Shown here one piece after another: positions 25,769-34,724 of a DNA stretch of 64,000 nucleotides. The notes beneath the pieces are model-generated. The model was not told where the DNA came from. It made no database searches and saw nothing but the letters and a program-made list of their open reading frames with translations. Position 1 is the first letter of the stretch; each line of letters begins with the position of its first letter. The stretch is from Endozoicomonas gorgoniicola (GTDB lineage: Bacteria; Pseudomonadota; Gammaproteobacteria; Pseudomonadales; Endozoicomonadaceae): assembly GCF_025562715.2 (NCBI RefSeq), contig NZ_JAPFCC010000001.1, positions 2,994,501 through 3,058,500 of the forward strand, read 5' to 3'. The translations under genes were made by a program, and so were the position numbers.

Positions 25769-27190
25769 TCATCCATTACACATAATTTGTTTCTTATTTC
25801 TTATCAATCCGAACAACAGATATCCCAGAAAAACCACGAAGATATTTACAAAACCTGAATAAAAGCAAATGAAATTATATTTGTCAGAAAGATATGACAA
25901 AAAAGTAAAAGCTATTAGCAACAGACTCAACAAGCATTCTTGCCAGCAGTAGTCATTAACACTTTTAAATGATGTGCCATTTATTTTGTTCAGAACATAG
26001 TAATTTATAAGAAAAATAACAATAAGCCCATTAATCACGCTCGAATAAACCTTTAAGAAATCAGTAAACAGCGAAATTAACCCACCGTATGAAATCATCT
26101 CCAACCTGTATAAAAGTTGTGGAAGAGCAACAAGAGTGGCAAAAATTGAAACAATTAACATTGCCTGACGTCTTGTTATTTTTGTTACTAAACTTTCAAG
26201 ATCCAATGAAGATGTTGCAAGGCATGCAGCTACAGTAGTAGTTAAAGTAGCCATAAGAACTATGACTAATCCTAGAACTCTTGCTACCGGACTGCCCACC
26301 TCATTAATCAGGGAGACAATATCAAAGTGATATAAACCAGTAATTTTCAAAGATGCCGCACCCAGTAGAACTCCAAATGCGCCAAACAATAATTTACCTA
26401 AATAGAACCCCACAAACTGCCCTATTATATAATCACTTTTTCTTCTGCTGAACTGGCTAAAGTCTGACATAAAAAAAGTAAAGCTAAACCAGCTACCACA
26501 TACAATAACACCAGCTTGTATCAAATCACTTACCTGAGCAGGCTCTGTCTGGGCAGTTTTGAGGAAGTTAAAGTCAATCGTATGGTTAGCCCAAATGATC
26601 AGCAGCACTCCAATAACGAGCAATAGCGGAGCACAGAAGCACTGGAGCTTTATCAGGGATTTTATGCCATGTCTGAAGACTATAAGATTTATTAAAATAA
26701 AGGTGAAATAGCCTACAACCTCACCCGCTCCACCAAGCTGCATCCATGAAGGAAATACTGAACATAGAATAAGGTTTATTGCCATTCCACCAAACAGACT
26801 GTGTATTCCAAACCAGCCACAACAAACCATCATCCTGACAGTTACAGGCAATATGACCCCTTTATTGCCAAATACTCTGTATAAAAGAACCACTGTATTG
26901 GTTCTATGCTCATAACCTGGCGCTGCCGTTAGAAGACTGAGTAAAAAGGCTATAAAACCACATACTGCAAGCATGGTTAGGGCCTGCAGGATCGTCAGGC
27001 CAAATTTTATGACCAGTAAAGTGCCTATGCTGTAGCCAGACACGCAGATCACTATGCCAGACCAAAGACTTGCATAGTCAAACCACTGCCACCTGTCTTC
27101 TATTCCGTCACTTAACTTCTCAGGCACCCTGCGGATTTCGAGAGGCAGCAAAGACTCTGATTCTGCGGAACCTGCTTGATGATATTTCAT
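25769..27190 (-). CDS. NCS1-family nucleobase/vitamin permease
   Basis: This 473-residue membrane protein has about twelve hydrophobic segments and the typical NCS1 beginning: a polar N-terminus with RVPEKLSDGIEDRWQW, then FDYASLWSGIVICVSGY. The helix-6 region GSWFSFTFFMSDFSQFSRR matches the conserved NCS1 block (SFxxxxSDFSRY). The family, which includes CodB, PucI, HyuP and CytX, imports cytosine, allantoin, hydantoins or the thiamin precursor by cation symport. I cannot choose the substrate. It is the first gene of a two-gene minus-strand unit that converges on the regulator/flavin pair. The upstream region repeats that of the regulator. Confidence 0.9.
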   Translation of the reverse strand: MKYHQAGSAESESLLPLEIRRVPEKLSDGIEDRWQWFDYASLWSGIVICVSGYSIGTLLVIKFGLTILQALTMLAVCGFIAFLLSLLTAAPGYEHRTNTVVLLYRVFGNKGVILPVTVRMMVCCGWFGIHSLFGGMAINLILCSVFPSWMQLGGAGEVVGYFTFILINLIVFRHGIKSLIKLQCFCAPLLLVIGVLLIIWANHTIDFNFLKTAQTEPAQVSDLIQAGVIVCGSWFSFTFFMSDFSQFSRRKSDYIIGQFVGFYLGKLLFGAFGVLLGAASLKITGLYHFDIVSLINEVGSPVARVLGLVIVLMATLTTTVAACLATSSLDLESLVTKITRRQAMLIVSIFATLVALPQLLYRLEMISYGGLISLFTDFLKVYSSVINGLIVIFLINYYVLNKINGTSFKSVNDYCWQECLLSLLLIAFTFLSYLSDKYNFICFYSGFVNIFVVFLGYLLFGLIRNKKQIMCNG

Positions 27191-27215
27191 AGCTCTGACT
27201 CTGTTATGCCAGAAA

Positions 27216-27412
27216 TAAACGATAGTTCTAGTACTACACGCCGTGCTTCTGACTGATCACTGTGCTAAATAACTCTGAACACTATTCACAGGGAGTTTGT
27301 AGTGAGTACAGCTAACTGGGTGGAGCCAGTTAACCTGTTTAGTCTGGACATCAAACCATTACGATTGCCGTTAAAGCCAAAACCCAGCTAAATATAGCTG
27401 AGTTCATGACTT
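27216..27412 (-). promoter_or_regulatory. Shared upstream element, copy B
   Basis: On the minus strand this holds TCAGCTATATTTAGC (27401-27387), TGGCTTTAACGGCAA, a hairpin TAACTGG-CTCCAC-CCAGTTA around 27310-27334, TTTAGCACAG and GTACTAGAAC (27231-27222), the same series as at 23745-23925. It lies directly upstream of the permease gene. Confidence 0.6.
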
Positions 27413-27440
27413 CGGCATGAGCACACAACTGAGGTGCATC

Positions 27441-27593
27441 ATGGCGAACAACTCTATTCCCCTTGCATGGCAACTGCTCTGTTTGGTTTTACTGTCATTT
27501 TTGCTTCTATGCAGTATCTACCGATTGTCGTGTAAATATCTCTTGTTCTGGCATCGAACGCTATTTGATGCTTTCTCACTCTTTGCTTTTTAG
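27441..27593 (+). CDS. Small single-span membrane protein
   Basis: This 50-residue ORF from ATG 27441 has a ribosome binding site (GAGG) seven bases upstream. It is mostly one hydrophobic segment (LAWQLLCLVLLSFLLLCSIY) followed by a basic, aromatic tail. An in-frame ATG at 27417 lacks such a site. It lies at the head of the transfer region and could be a small accessory membrane component, but nothing specific supports a role. 27594-27757 has no gene I can support. Confidence 0.45.
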   Translation: MANNSIPLAWQLLCLVLLSFLLLCSIYRLSCKYLLFWHRTLFDAFSLFAF

Positions 27594-27757
27594 TCCCTGA
27601 TTTACTTCATCATCTGCGAAGGTGCCCTCTCGTTTTTCTGAAATCAAACTACAGGATTGTATTTGCCTAATGCGCCTACGGCCGGTGATGAGCGGTAGCG
27701 TGCCTAAACAGGCACTCCGGGAAGATGGGAGGCAACCCGGGGTGCAGGAGCTTTTAA

Positions 27758-28318
27758 ATGAATTCTTCCCGTCCCGTGATCGAATTTGAACTTGAGCTGC
27801 AAACCCGTCAGGCACAGAGCATGAAAAACTGGCTGACCCATAACCTGGGAGGCATGTTTTATATGCTTGAAGTGGTGTTCAGGAATAAGCCGGAGCTTGA
27901 TGAGCCCGTAAGGCAGACCATCAACGAGATTGTAGAAGCCTTTGATGACCTTGATGATGATTTACTGGTCTGTATCGAAGAGCAAGACCGAAAAAAACTG
28001 CCTCATAATAACATTAACCTGAAATATTCGAACCCGAAAAATGTGTCTGTTGAATGCTCTACACCGCAGTTACTTTGCTGCCAGCAGTTGTTGAATCACT
28101 TTGATCAAGTGGTACAGGCTTTTGATAAGCAGTGGCTGTTGAAACAGATTTCCCGTCAGGAACACCAGCAGAATATTATGACATGGATGCAAAAAGTGTC
28201 CAAAGTGCTGTTTGAGTGCAATAAAAAATATCGCTCTGTCCGACATCAGGTCATGGATCAGACAGATACTATTCCGGCAGAAACCGATGAAAGTCAGGCA
28301 TTATTACCTTTGGCATGA
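27758..28318 (+). CDS. Conjugative-element protein, DUF1845/AcaB-like
   Basis: The 186-residue cytoplasmic protein begins RPVIEFELELQTRQAQ and continues with helices (NLGGMFYMLEVVFRNKPELD, then TINEIVEAFDDLDDDLL). The opening motif resembles proteins found beside transfer genes in ICEs and IncA/C-type plasmids (PFL_4669/DUF1845, which includes the activator AcaB). A good ribosome binding site (AGGAG) precedes the ATG. It ends one base before the traH start, so the two are probably translationally coupled. A regulatory role is possible; the family assignment is from memory of the motif and is moderate only. Confidence 0.55.
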   Translation: MNSSRPVIEFELELQTRQAQSMKNWLTHNLGGMFYMLEVVFRNKPELDEPVRQTINEIVEAFDDLDDDLLVCIEEQDRKKLPHNNINLKYSNPKNVSVECSTPQLLCCQQLLNHFDQVVQAFDKQWLLKQISRQEHQQNIMTWMQKVSKVLFECNKKYRSVRHQVMDQTDTIPAETDESQALLPLA

Positions 28319-28319
28319 T

Positions 28320-29717
28320 ATGAACCGATTTCTGGTTTTATGGCTGATCTTGATTTCCTGTAGTTCTGTCGCCAGTTCGCTTCAGCAGGAACTGAACAAA
28401 ATGCTTAACACTCTCTCATCTTCCAGTTCTCCGGCGGTTTATCAGTCCCAGAGACGCGGTGTGATTACGGGTGGCTCATTTCATGCCAGAACCTCGATCA
28501 ATGAAACCAACCTGACCGGCTTTGTCCCTCCCAACTTTAGTGCAGGCTGTGGGGGTATTGATTTATACGGCGGATCGTTCTCATTTATCAATAGTGAGCA
28601 GTTCAACAAGCTGATCCGGGATATTGCCGGTAACGCTTCCGGCTATCTGTTGGGTCTGGCCATCAGTGCCATGAACGAGAAAGCCTACCAGCATATTGAA
28701 GCCCTGCAGGAAAAGATTATGCACCTGAACAGTCTCTTCTCGAATTCCTGCCAGATGGGGCAAGGCATCGTAAACAGCCTGCCCATGCCTGCGGCTATGA
28801 AGAAGTTTCAGACCGACGCATCGTTGAATATCAGTCGTGCCAATGTGGCTGATACCTTTCAGGCTTTTACCGGAACGGGCTTGGCGAACCGTGATCCGGT
28901 AAAAGCCTGGAGCCAGTCCGCCAGTGAACAGAGTAAACAGCGGATGACGGGCAATCTTGTCTGGAATGTCCTGAAAAAGTCATCCGCTATCAGCAGTCCG
29001 GATTTTCGGGAAGCGGTCATGAGTCTGACCGGAACGGTTGTCGTATCCATGAATGGTGAAGGTAATCCAATCATTTTTCCCTACGTGGGGAATCATCTGA
29101 AAGTGGAAGATCTGATTTATGGGAGCCAGAAGACGAGACTGTATCGCTGTCAGGATCGTGATCAATGTTTATCCTTGTCGTTGCAAGACAGCCAGCAGAT
29201 TACCGGCCTGTCAGAGCAGCTAATCCAGTTATTGAATGCGGTGGCTGACCACTGGGATCAGAATGCAGGCAGTGCTTTATCGAGAACCTCAAACTCCGTA
29301 CGACCTTTGTCGGTTTTACAAAGCCTGCCCGTTGGCACTGGCGGAATGATTCGAAACCTGACTACAGCCGATGTACAACTCGCCAGACAGTTTATAGCTC
29401 AGGCTGCACCCCATATCGCTTTTTACATCGTGCATCAGTTTATTGAAGACTTGCATCAGGTGGCGCAGGCGCTGGTCAACATGGAAGGCGACCTGAATCC
29501 TTTTTCTGAGCAGCTTCAGACAACGCTGAGAAGTTCACGGCAGCAGCTACAGCAGGAACTGCACCGGCTGGGACAACGCTATGGTCGCTGGGGTGAACTT
29601 ATTCAGGATTACCGCCATATGCTGGCCGTGGCACAACAGGGACGCTATCAGGGCAGCCAGTATGAAGCGCAGAAATACCACAAGTATCGTTCCAGTTCTC
29701 AGTCAACCCACCAGTGA
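28320..29717 (+). CDS. traH: F-type conjugal transfer pilus assembly protein TraH
   Basis: TraH is a periplasmic protein needed to assemble the F pilus and mating channel. The 465-residue product has a signal peptide (FLVLWLILISCSSVASS) and the hallmark GCGGIDLYGGSFSFINSEQF (about residues 78-97), followed by a helical C-terminal half with coiled-coil character. I use ATG 28320, adjacent to the stop of the previous gene, because longer starts would precede the signal peptide. In F and SXT/IncA-C systems traH is followed directly by traG; here a 1.3-kb insertion separates them. Confidence 0.93.
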   Translation: MNRFLVLWLILISCSSVASSLQQELNKMLNTLSSSSSPAVYQSQRRGVITGGSFHARTSINETNLTGFVPPNFSAGCGGIDLYGGSFSFINSEQFNKLIRDIAGNASGYLLGLAISAMNEKAYQHIEALQEKIMHLNSLFSNSCQMGQGIVNSLPMPAAMKKFQTDASLNISRANVADTFQAFTGTGLANRDPVKAWSQSASEQSKQRMTGNLVWNVLKKSSAISSPDFREAVMSLTGTVVVSMNGEGNPIIFPYVGNHLKVEDLIYGSQKTRLYRCQDRDQCLSLSLQDSQQITGLSEQLIQLLNAVADHWDQNAGSALSRTSNSVRPLSVLQSLPVGTGGMIRNLTTADVQLARQFIAQAAPHIAFYIVHQFIEDLHQVAQALVNMEGDLNPFSEQLQTTLRSSRQQLQQELHRLGQRYGRWGELIQDYRHMLAVAQQGRYQGSQYEAQKYHKYRSSSQSTHQ

Positions 29718-29742
29718 CAGATATGGTAATAACACCGAAATA

Positions 29743-29800
29743 GCTACTATTTCAACTTCAAGAATCCGATCAAATCAGCCTGATAGTAGGTGGATATAGT
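29743..29800 (+). repeat. 58-bp direct repeat, left copy
   Basis: This unit (GCTACTATTTCAACTTCAAG to GGATATAGT) recurs in direct orientation at 30965-31022 with five differences in 58. Its arms CTACTAT / ATAGTAG can pair. The two copies bracket the protease module that separates traH from traG. Confidence 0.85.
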
Positions 29801-29947
29801 GTAAGCATTCGGTGAACCCATCTGAAGCATGACTATTTGACCATGTTCAACTATATTTCCTGAATGCTTTCTTCAGTTCTTTCCACTACCACTGAAGCTG
29901 ATATCGTGAAAACACCTTTTGCTTATGCGCGAGCAACGTTAAGCAAA

Positions 29948-30103
29948 ATGGAGTACATAGAGCTCAAAGCGCAATCGAATCAGTGGCACAGCCAATGGCT
30001 GCGCACCCGTCAACGGGAGCGGGAGGCGCTTGCCCACACTGCACAGATTAAGGTCAAACATCAAGAAGAAATCAGTTGCATCTTCCAAGCTTGGTTCAGC
30101 TAG
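29948..30103 (+). CDS. Short hypothetical ORF, possible transposase N-terminus
   Basis: A 51-codon frame (MEYIELKAQSNQW, then Arg/Glu-rich helix) could be the start of an IS-type transposase, many of which begin with an ELK...W...H...RE helix. It stops early and no catalytic domain follows. An in-frame ATG at 29864 extends it by 28 residues. It may be a remnant of whatever brought the neighbouring gene in. Evidence is weak. Confidence 0.25.
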   Translation: MEYIELKAQSNQWHSQWLRTRQREREALAHTAQIKVKHQEEISCIFQAWFS

Positions 30104-30248
30104 CCTCCTGTTGCTACGATGAAAGCTCTGCGAAGCCTTAAAGCCTGAGTGGAAGCAGCGAGACCAGCGTAAGAATTCACATGGCTGCTCATTCGGTCAA
30201 AGAAAAACTTGAGAGTCGAATGGCACATTCTTGTGTTCGGATAAGAAA

Positions 30249-30902
30249 ATGACTTTTGAAGAATGGCTTATTGATTTAGTAAATCGTCATCATGGGCATA
30301 TCACCTGGAGGTTCTCTCAAGACGAGCCGTTATCCTCTATACAAGAGTTGAAACGTTATATGCCTGGTGTTTGTACGGCACTCAGCACTTTATGGATTGT
30401 TTACCATGCTCATGAGGGCAGCCTTTCCAATCATATAAAATCTGATGCAAACTTGGATGTAACCATTTGGCATAAGGCGGGCTATCTTCAACAGTGTTTA
30501 TCGACGGTTGAAAGCGTCAAAAACTTCTTGATGGGTCAAGGAATTTCTCCTGTCCTTATTAATCATAACGTTTTACAAGCAAGCTCCTCTAAGACTGTAG
30601 GAGGATGGAGTTATAAATTCGTCCAACACATCCAAAAACAACCACCTTCTGGCGCTATTTATGAAGCATTAGTTGTGTTTACCCAGTGTTATGCCGTTAT
30701 TTATTTCCGAGGGAGTTCGAGTCACGCAGTTTCTGCCTGGATTGGTGATGTTGACGCCATTTTTTTTGATCCAGATGTAGGAGAGGTGTGGTTCGATAAA
30801 AAGCATAATTTCATGAGTTTTTTAGCTGAATATTATGCACACCTTTACGTTTTCTGTAATAAAATTGATGACGGTTTTGAAATTTATCCATTTTCTCGGT
30901 AG
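30249..30902 (+). CDS. YopT-like cysteine protease (peptidase C58), candidate effector
   Basis: The 217-residue protein shows the spaced triad of the C58 family (YopT, AvrPphB): a cysteine at the start of a hydrophobic helix (GVCTALSTLWI), a histidine after a strand (SSSHAVSAWIG) and an aspartate in FFDPDVGEVWF, where FDPxxGE is the family's signature. With numbering from the upstream TTG at 30231 these are C48, H165 and D180; from ATG 30249 subtract six. YopT-type enzymes are injected into host cells and cleave lipidated Rho GTPases or kinases; others act as bacterial toxins. There is no signal peptide, as expected for an effector. It lies within the transfer operon between direct repeats. 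Family assignment is by motif only. Confidence 0.7.
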   Translation: MTFEEWLIDLVNRHHGHITWRFSQDEPLSSIQELKRYMPGVCTALSTLWIVYHAHEGSLSNHIKSDANLDVTIWHKAGYLQQCLSTVESVKNFLMGQGISPVLINHNVLQASSSKTVGGWSYKFVQHIQKQPPSGAIYEALVVFTQCYAVIYFRGSSSHAVSAWIGDVDAIFFDPDVGEVWFDKKHNFMSFLAEYYAHLYVFCNKIDDGFEIYPFSR

Positions 30903-30964
30903 TCGCTAATATTTTTAGTTCTTTATGGTGGATCCGGGGCGAAGAGCCAATGGATAATGATGTT

Positions 30965-31022
30965 GCTACTATTTCAATTTCAACAATCTGGTCAAATCAG
31001 CCTGATAGTAGGCGGATATAGT
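30965..31022 (+). repeat. 58-bp direct repeat, right copy
   Basis: This is the right-hand copy of the repeat at 29743-29800. It lies 73 bases upstream of traG. The 1.2 kb between the copies interrupts an otherwise conserved traH-traG order, so the repeats could be insertion scars or att-like sites. Confidence 0.85.
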
Positions 31023-31095
31023 AGCACTACTATTTGCTATCCCTTTAACTGTAAGGCTTTTCGGTGAGTTAGTAGCTCAGTAGGGGTTACAAATC

Positions 31096-34000
31096 ATGGA
31101 AACGGTATACAGCATTGGGGATGCAAATTTCCTCTACACCATTCTGAATGGCCTTGTGATGATGGTCGGTAATCCCGATTTTGTCATGACCATCAAGATT
31201 GGCTTTACCATCGGGGCGTTTTATCTGGCCTTGCAAGGGTTGATCGCGGGTAAGTTTCCGGCTTTTCAGCACTTGTTACTGAGCCTGCTGATTTATTCGG
31301 CACTCTTTGGCTTGCCTGCCGGTGGTAAAAGATACAAGGGTATCGACGTGGATATTTACGACGTTTATACCGATACCAACCGCAAGGTCGATGATGTGCC
31401 TTTTGGTATTGCGCTGACCGCTTCCATGCTGTCATCACTGACATGGAAGCTGACAGAGACATTTGAACAAACCTTCCATACGACGGATGCCACACGACTA
31501 ACCCGCAGTGGTTATATGTCCAGCCTGGTTCGCATGATAGAAGCCAGAAGTTTTGCGATGGAACGGTTTCACACCAACAGGCATCTTGCCCAGTCATGGC
31601 TGAACTACATTAAGGAATGCACCTTGATCGGACTGGATCAGAACCGTAAAGCCATAGAGGACGTGTTTGATAACCCCAATATACTGTCCGGCTTGGAATA
31701 CCCGTCAGAAGTCTTCGGAACCCTGATTTTTAAAACCGCACAATCACAGGGGGAGAATGTCACCTGCAACCAAGCATTTCTGTGGTTACGGCAACAAACC
31801 CAGCTTTTCTTTGACCAGCAGTTACAGACAGAGTTGAGCAGTCAACGGGGTATTTCACTGGGTGAATCCCTGAGAGCATTAAGTGAACAGGCTGAATCCT
31901 CCCGCAACTTCCTGATGGCTTCAGCTTTGCTCCCCATCTATCACGATGCCACTGTAGAACGACTCCAGCAGATGCAGCAACCACAGGCGGCCATTATGAC
32001 CCAACAAGCTCTGCTGCAAAGGAACTCACAATGGGCAGGTGAACAGCACCTGTTCCTGAGCAGTATGCGGGCAATGATGGCCTATATCGAGGGATTTGTT
32101 TTTGCGGTAACACCACTGATGGGATTGCTGGTTTGTGTCGGATTATTCGGTGTGCGGCTGGCGTTTAAATACCTGATGCTGCTGTTATGGATTCAGCTCT
32201 GGATGCCTGTACTTGCCATCAACAACCTTTATATTTCCATGGTCGCCAAGGGTGCAATGGCAAATATGTCTGCGCCCCTCACCAGCTTTAGCGGGATTAT
32301 GGAGGCGGGACCGATATTGGAATACTGGCTGGGTGTCGGAGGCATGATGGCAGCTTCAACGCCTGCACTGGTACTGATGCTGCTTTATGGCAGTGCCATC
32401 ACCGCAACCCATCTGGCAGGACGTATGCAAAGTGGTGATTTTGTTAACGAGAAGATTCCTACACCGGATGTTCTGATGCCGGGTTCTGCGATCAGTCAGC
32501 AGGCTGGCTGGAGTATTGCTCCACAGCAGGGAGCTACCCGAGGGCAGATTGATCAGGTGGTTCCAGCGTTATCTGCCAGCAGTCAGCTGTCAAACCTTGT
32601 TCAGTCCAAAGATGCCGCCCGAAAGAGTGCGGGGTTGGCTTTCAGTCAGGCGACAACCAGTGCTTTCCATCAACGCTTCGGGGAAAGTATTGATGCCAAA
32701 GAAATGCGGCAATTCAGTGATAGTCTGTCGTCCAGTCAAGGACAAGTGGCTCAGCTGGTGAATGATATGGCGAGGGATATTAAAAAAGATTTTGGGCTAA
32801 GTTCACAGCAGTCCAGAGATGTTGCCGTATCAAAGGTTATGGAAACTGGCGGGGGGCTTGGCCGCAGTATTATTGGAAACATTACAGGCCTTAAAGCCGA
32901 TTATTCCAGAAATCAACAAGGTTCTAATAAGGAAATACAGCAGACTAATTTCAAGGAAGCTATGGAACATGTAAGCAAGGAAAGCTTTTCACAAAACTGG
33001 GATTCTCGGATCAATAAAGCGATGGCAATGGATGCCAGTAATAGTCACTCGGAAAGCTGGATAAAGGAGCTGGGCGTCAGTGATAGCCAGCAATATCAAC
33101 AGTCTGCACAAGAATCCCTCAGTTCCGAAAAAAGTTATGAAGAAGCCAGTCAGCTTCAGCACCAATTAGGTGAAGCATTGAATACTGCTCCGGCAGTTTG
33201 GGCAAATAAGCTGGCGTCATCTGATGCGGCCATGTCCACTTTGCAAAATGTACCTTATGACTCTGATTTCAATCAATCAGTAAACAACAACATACAGCGG
33301 TTTCAGGGGCAGTTTGCTAATTCAAAAGAAGCATTGGCAGCAGCACTGGTGGCTAGCCATATTAATACACCTACCCAGCAAAATTTTGAACGGTTGGGTA
33401 AAGCTCTGGGACAAGCAGGACTATCAGAAACCAGCAAACAAACCGCAACCCCATTAGCTAATCAAGAGTTGAAAGAGAATGAGTTACCGAAAGTATCAGA
33501 GAATGTATCTGGCAGGTTAACGACTCCCAAAGCCATTGATAAACATGATGTAGAACAGCATTTTTCTGGAAGCAGGTTTCAGACAGACAGAGCGAAGTCA
33601 CTGACAGGTTCATACCTAAGTGGCAGTCAATCATTATCAGGCAGGTTCGAACGGTCAGATCAAAATAAGTCTCAGGTGACAGGTTTGTTAACGCAATCCA
33701 GTTTTGGCAGGAATCCTTCTACTGAAGGAAAAGGTTTGAGCATGACATCCAGTGAAGCATTCGATAAAGCTATTGAGTATGGATTGACACAGACTCAAGC
33801 AAGCCTGTTTTCATCACTGGTTAAAGACCGCGACCCAAGTTACGAGCGAAGTACAGAACCTGAAGACCGGAGCCATCGCTCAGGGCAGGCAATCGCTGAA
33901 ATCAGTCGTGGCTGGGGAGAAAGTGGAGCAACACTGGGCTTGCACGCATTTAACCATTTGACCCATGCAGCAGACCACCCCGAGCACACTCATTCAGCTT

Positions 34001-34302
34001 TGTCCTTGATTGGCGAAATGAACCGTGTTTATCAGCCAGAACTGAAAGCATATGATCAGTCTGTTAGTTCTCTACTCAAAGGGCAGGAACTTTATGCTCA
34101 GGAAGGCAACTACCTGGATACTTCTATGCCTCCTGAACATATTGGCTCAGGCGTTAAAGAGCAGCTGCAGGCACGGGAAAAGGAAAACAGCCAAAGGTTG
34201 TTTGGTCATGATGTAGGTCGCTTCCAAGAAAGCTCCGGCAAATTTACAAGGGCTATGAGAGAAACGAAAAATGATATCTCTAAAATCATCCAGCCAGATT
34301 AA
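31096..34302 (+). CDS. traG: Conjugal transfer mating-pair stabilisation protein TraG
   Basis: TraG is an inner-membrane protein needed for pilus assembly and, through its periplasmic C-terminal part, for mating-pair stabilisation and entry exclusion. The 1,068-residue product has the TraG_N layout: hydrophobic segments near residues 15-80, a polar stretch, then a membrane cluster at about 330-450 (FAVTPLMGLLVCVGLFG, LVLMLLYGSA), followed by a 600-residue Ser/Gln-rich hydrophilic C-terminal region. The length is close to F TraG (about 940) and SXT TraG (about 1,190). It overlaps the next gene, which is convergent, by four bases. Confidence 0.92.
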   Translation: METVYSIGDANFLYTILNGLVMMVGNPDFVMTIKIGFTIGAFYLALQGLIAGKFPAFQHLLLSLLIYSALFGLPAGGKRYKGIDVDIYDVYTDTNRKVDDVPFGIALTASMLSSLTWKLTETFEQTFHTTDATRLTRSGYMSSLVRMIEARSFAMERFHTNRHLAQSWLNYIKECTLIGLDQNRKAIEDVFDNPNILSGLEYPSEVFGTLIFKTAQSQGENVTCNQAFLWLRQQTQLFFDQQLQTELSSQRGISLGESLRALSEQAESSRNFLMASALLPIYHDATVERLQQMQQPQAAIMTQQALLQRNSQWAGEQHLFLSSMRAMMAYIEGFVFAVTPLMGLLVCVGLFGVRLAFKYLMLLLWIQLWMPVLAINNLYISMVAKGAMANMSAPLTSFSGIMEAGPILEYWLGVGGMMAASTPALVLMLLYGSAITATHLAGRMQSGDFVNEKIPTPDVLMPGSAISQQAGWSIAPQQGATRGQIDQVVPALSASSQLSNLVQSKDAARKSAGLAFSQATTSAFHQRFGESIDAKEMRQFSDSLSSSQGQVAQLVNDMARDIKKDFGLSSQQSRDVAVSKVMETGGGLGRSIIGNITGLKADYSRNQQGSNKEIQQTNFKEAMEHVSKESFSQNWDSRINKAMAMDASNSHSESWIKELGVSDSQQYQQSAQESLSSEKSYEEASQLQHQLGEALNTAPAVWANKLASSDAAMSTLQNVPYDSDFNQSVNNNIQRFQGQFANSKEALAAALVASHINTPTQQNFERLGKALGQAGLSETSKQTATPLANQELKENELPKVSENVSGRLTTPKAIDKHDVEQHFSGSRFQTDRAKSLTGSYLSGSQSLSGRFERSDQNKSQVTGLLTQSSFGRNPSTEGKGLSMTSSEAFDKAIEYGLTQTQASLFSSLVKDRDPSYERSTEPEDRSHRSGQAIAEISRGWGESGATLGLHAFNHLTHAADHPEHTHSALSLIGEMNRVYQPELKAYDQSVSSLLKGQELYAQEGNYLDTSMPPEHIGSGVKEQLQAREKENSQRLFGHDVGRFQESSGKFTRAMRETKNDISKIIQPD

Positions 34303-34619
34303 GCAAATTCTCCCATGACAAGTTCGCGGTGCTTACGTGAGTAGTTAGGACTCATGAAATTGGATTCATAGGGTAAATGATATTCTACAGTTTTATCAGC
34401 CTCTTCTTTAAAAATGTCAATACAGAAGTCAGGATCAAATCGCCACAGCAAATAAAAACACACGACAGAGAAAATCCCCCAAAATACAGGCGAAACCAGG
34501 ACACCCAAGAAATAACCCTGAACTACAACTGAATACCAAACCTGTTCCAGCACCAGACAACTTAACGCCAGTATCATAAAGCTACGACTAAACCGCTTGA
34601 TACGCTGCCAGAGACTCAT
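34299..34619 (-). CDS. Two-helix membrane protein, possible exclusion protein
   Basis: The 106-residue product has two hydrophobic segments (about residues 13-35 FMILALSCLVLEQVW and 38-60 YFLGVLVSPVFWGIFSVVCF) and a polar C-terminal tail. It is transcribed against the transfer operon, between traG and traC. Small two-span inner-membrane proteins next to traG are often entry-exclusion proteins (TraS or Eex type), which would fit the position, but there is no motif to prove it. The family is not recognised. Confidence 0.6.
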   Translation of the reverse strand: MSLWQRIKRFSRSFMILALSCLVLEQVWYSVVVQGYFLGVLVSPVFWGIFSVVCFYLLWRFDPDFCIDIFKEEADKTVEYHLPYESNFMSPNYSRKHRELVMGEFA

Positions 34620-34724
34620 AACTCACCTCCCTTCAGGGATGAAAACAGATTCTACGCCACCCGATTTACCGGACAGCATCTCTGTTTTCTACACAGTGAA
34701 CATAGCACAACTGAGATTAAAATC

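Noticed and set aside
23745..27412. Terminal inverted repeats of a composite transposon around the regulator/permease cluster
   Set aside because: The two copies are diverged, keep conserved blocks with covariation, and each sits just upstream of a gene, with no transposase or target duplication; shared regulation explains them better.
27594..27757. oriT or replication origin
   Set aside because: GC-rich and with short repeats, but no iterons or nic-like motif that I can support.
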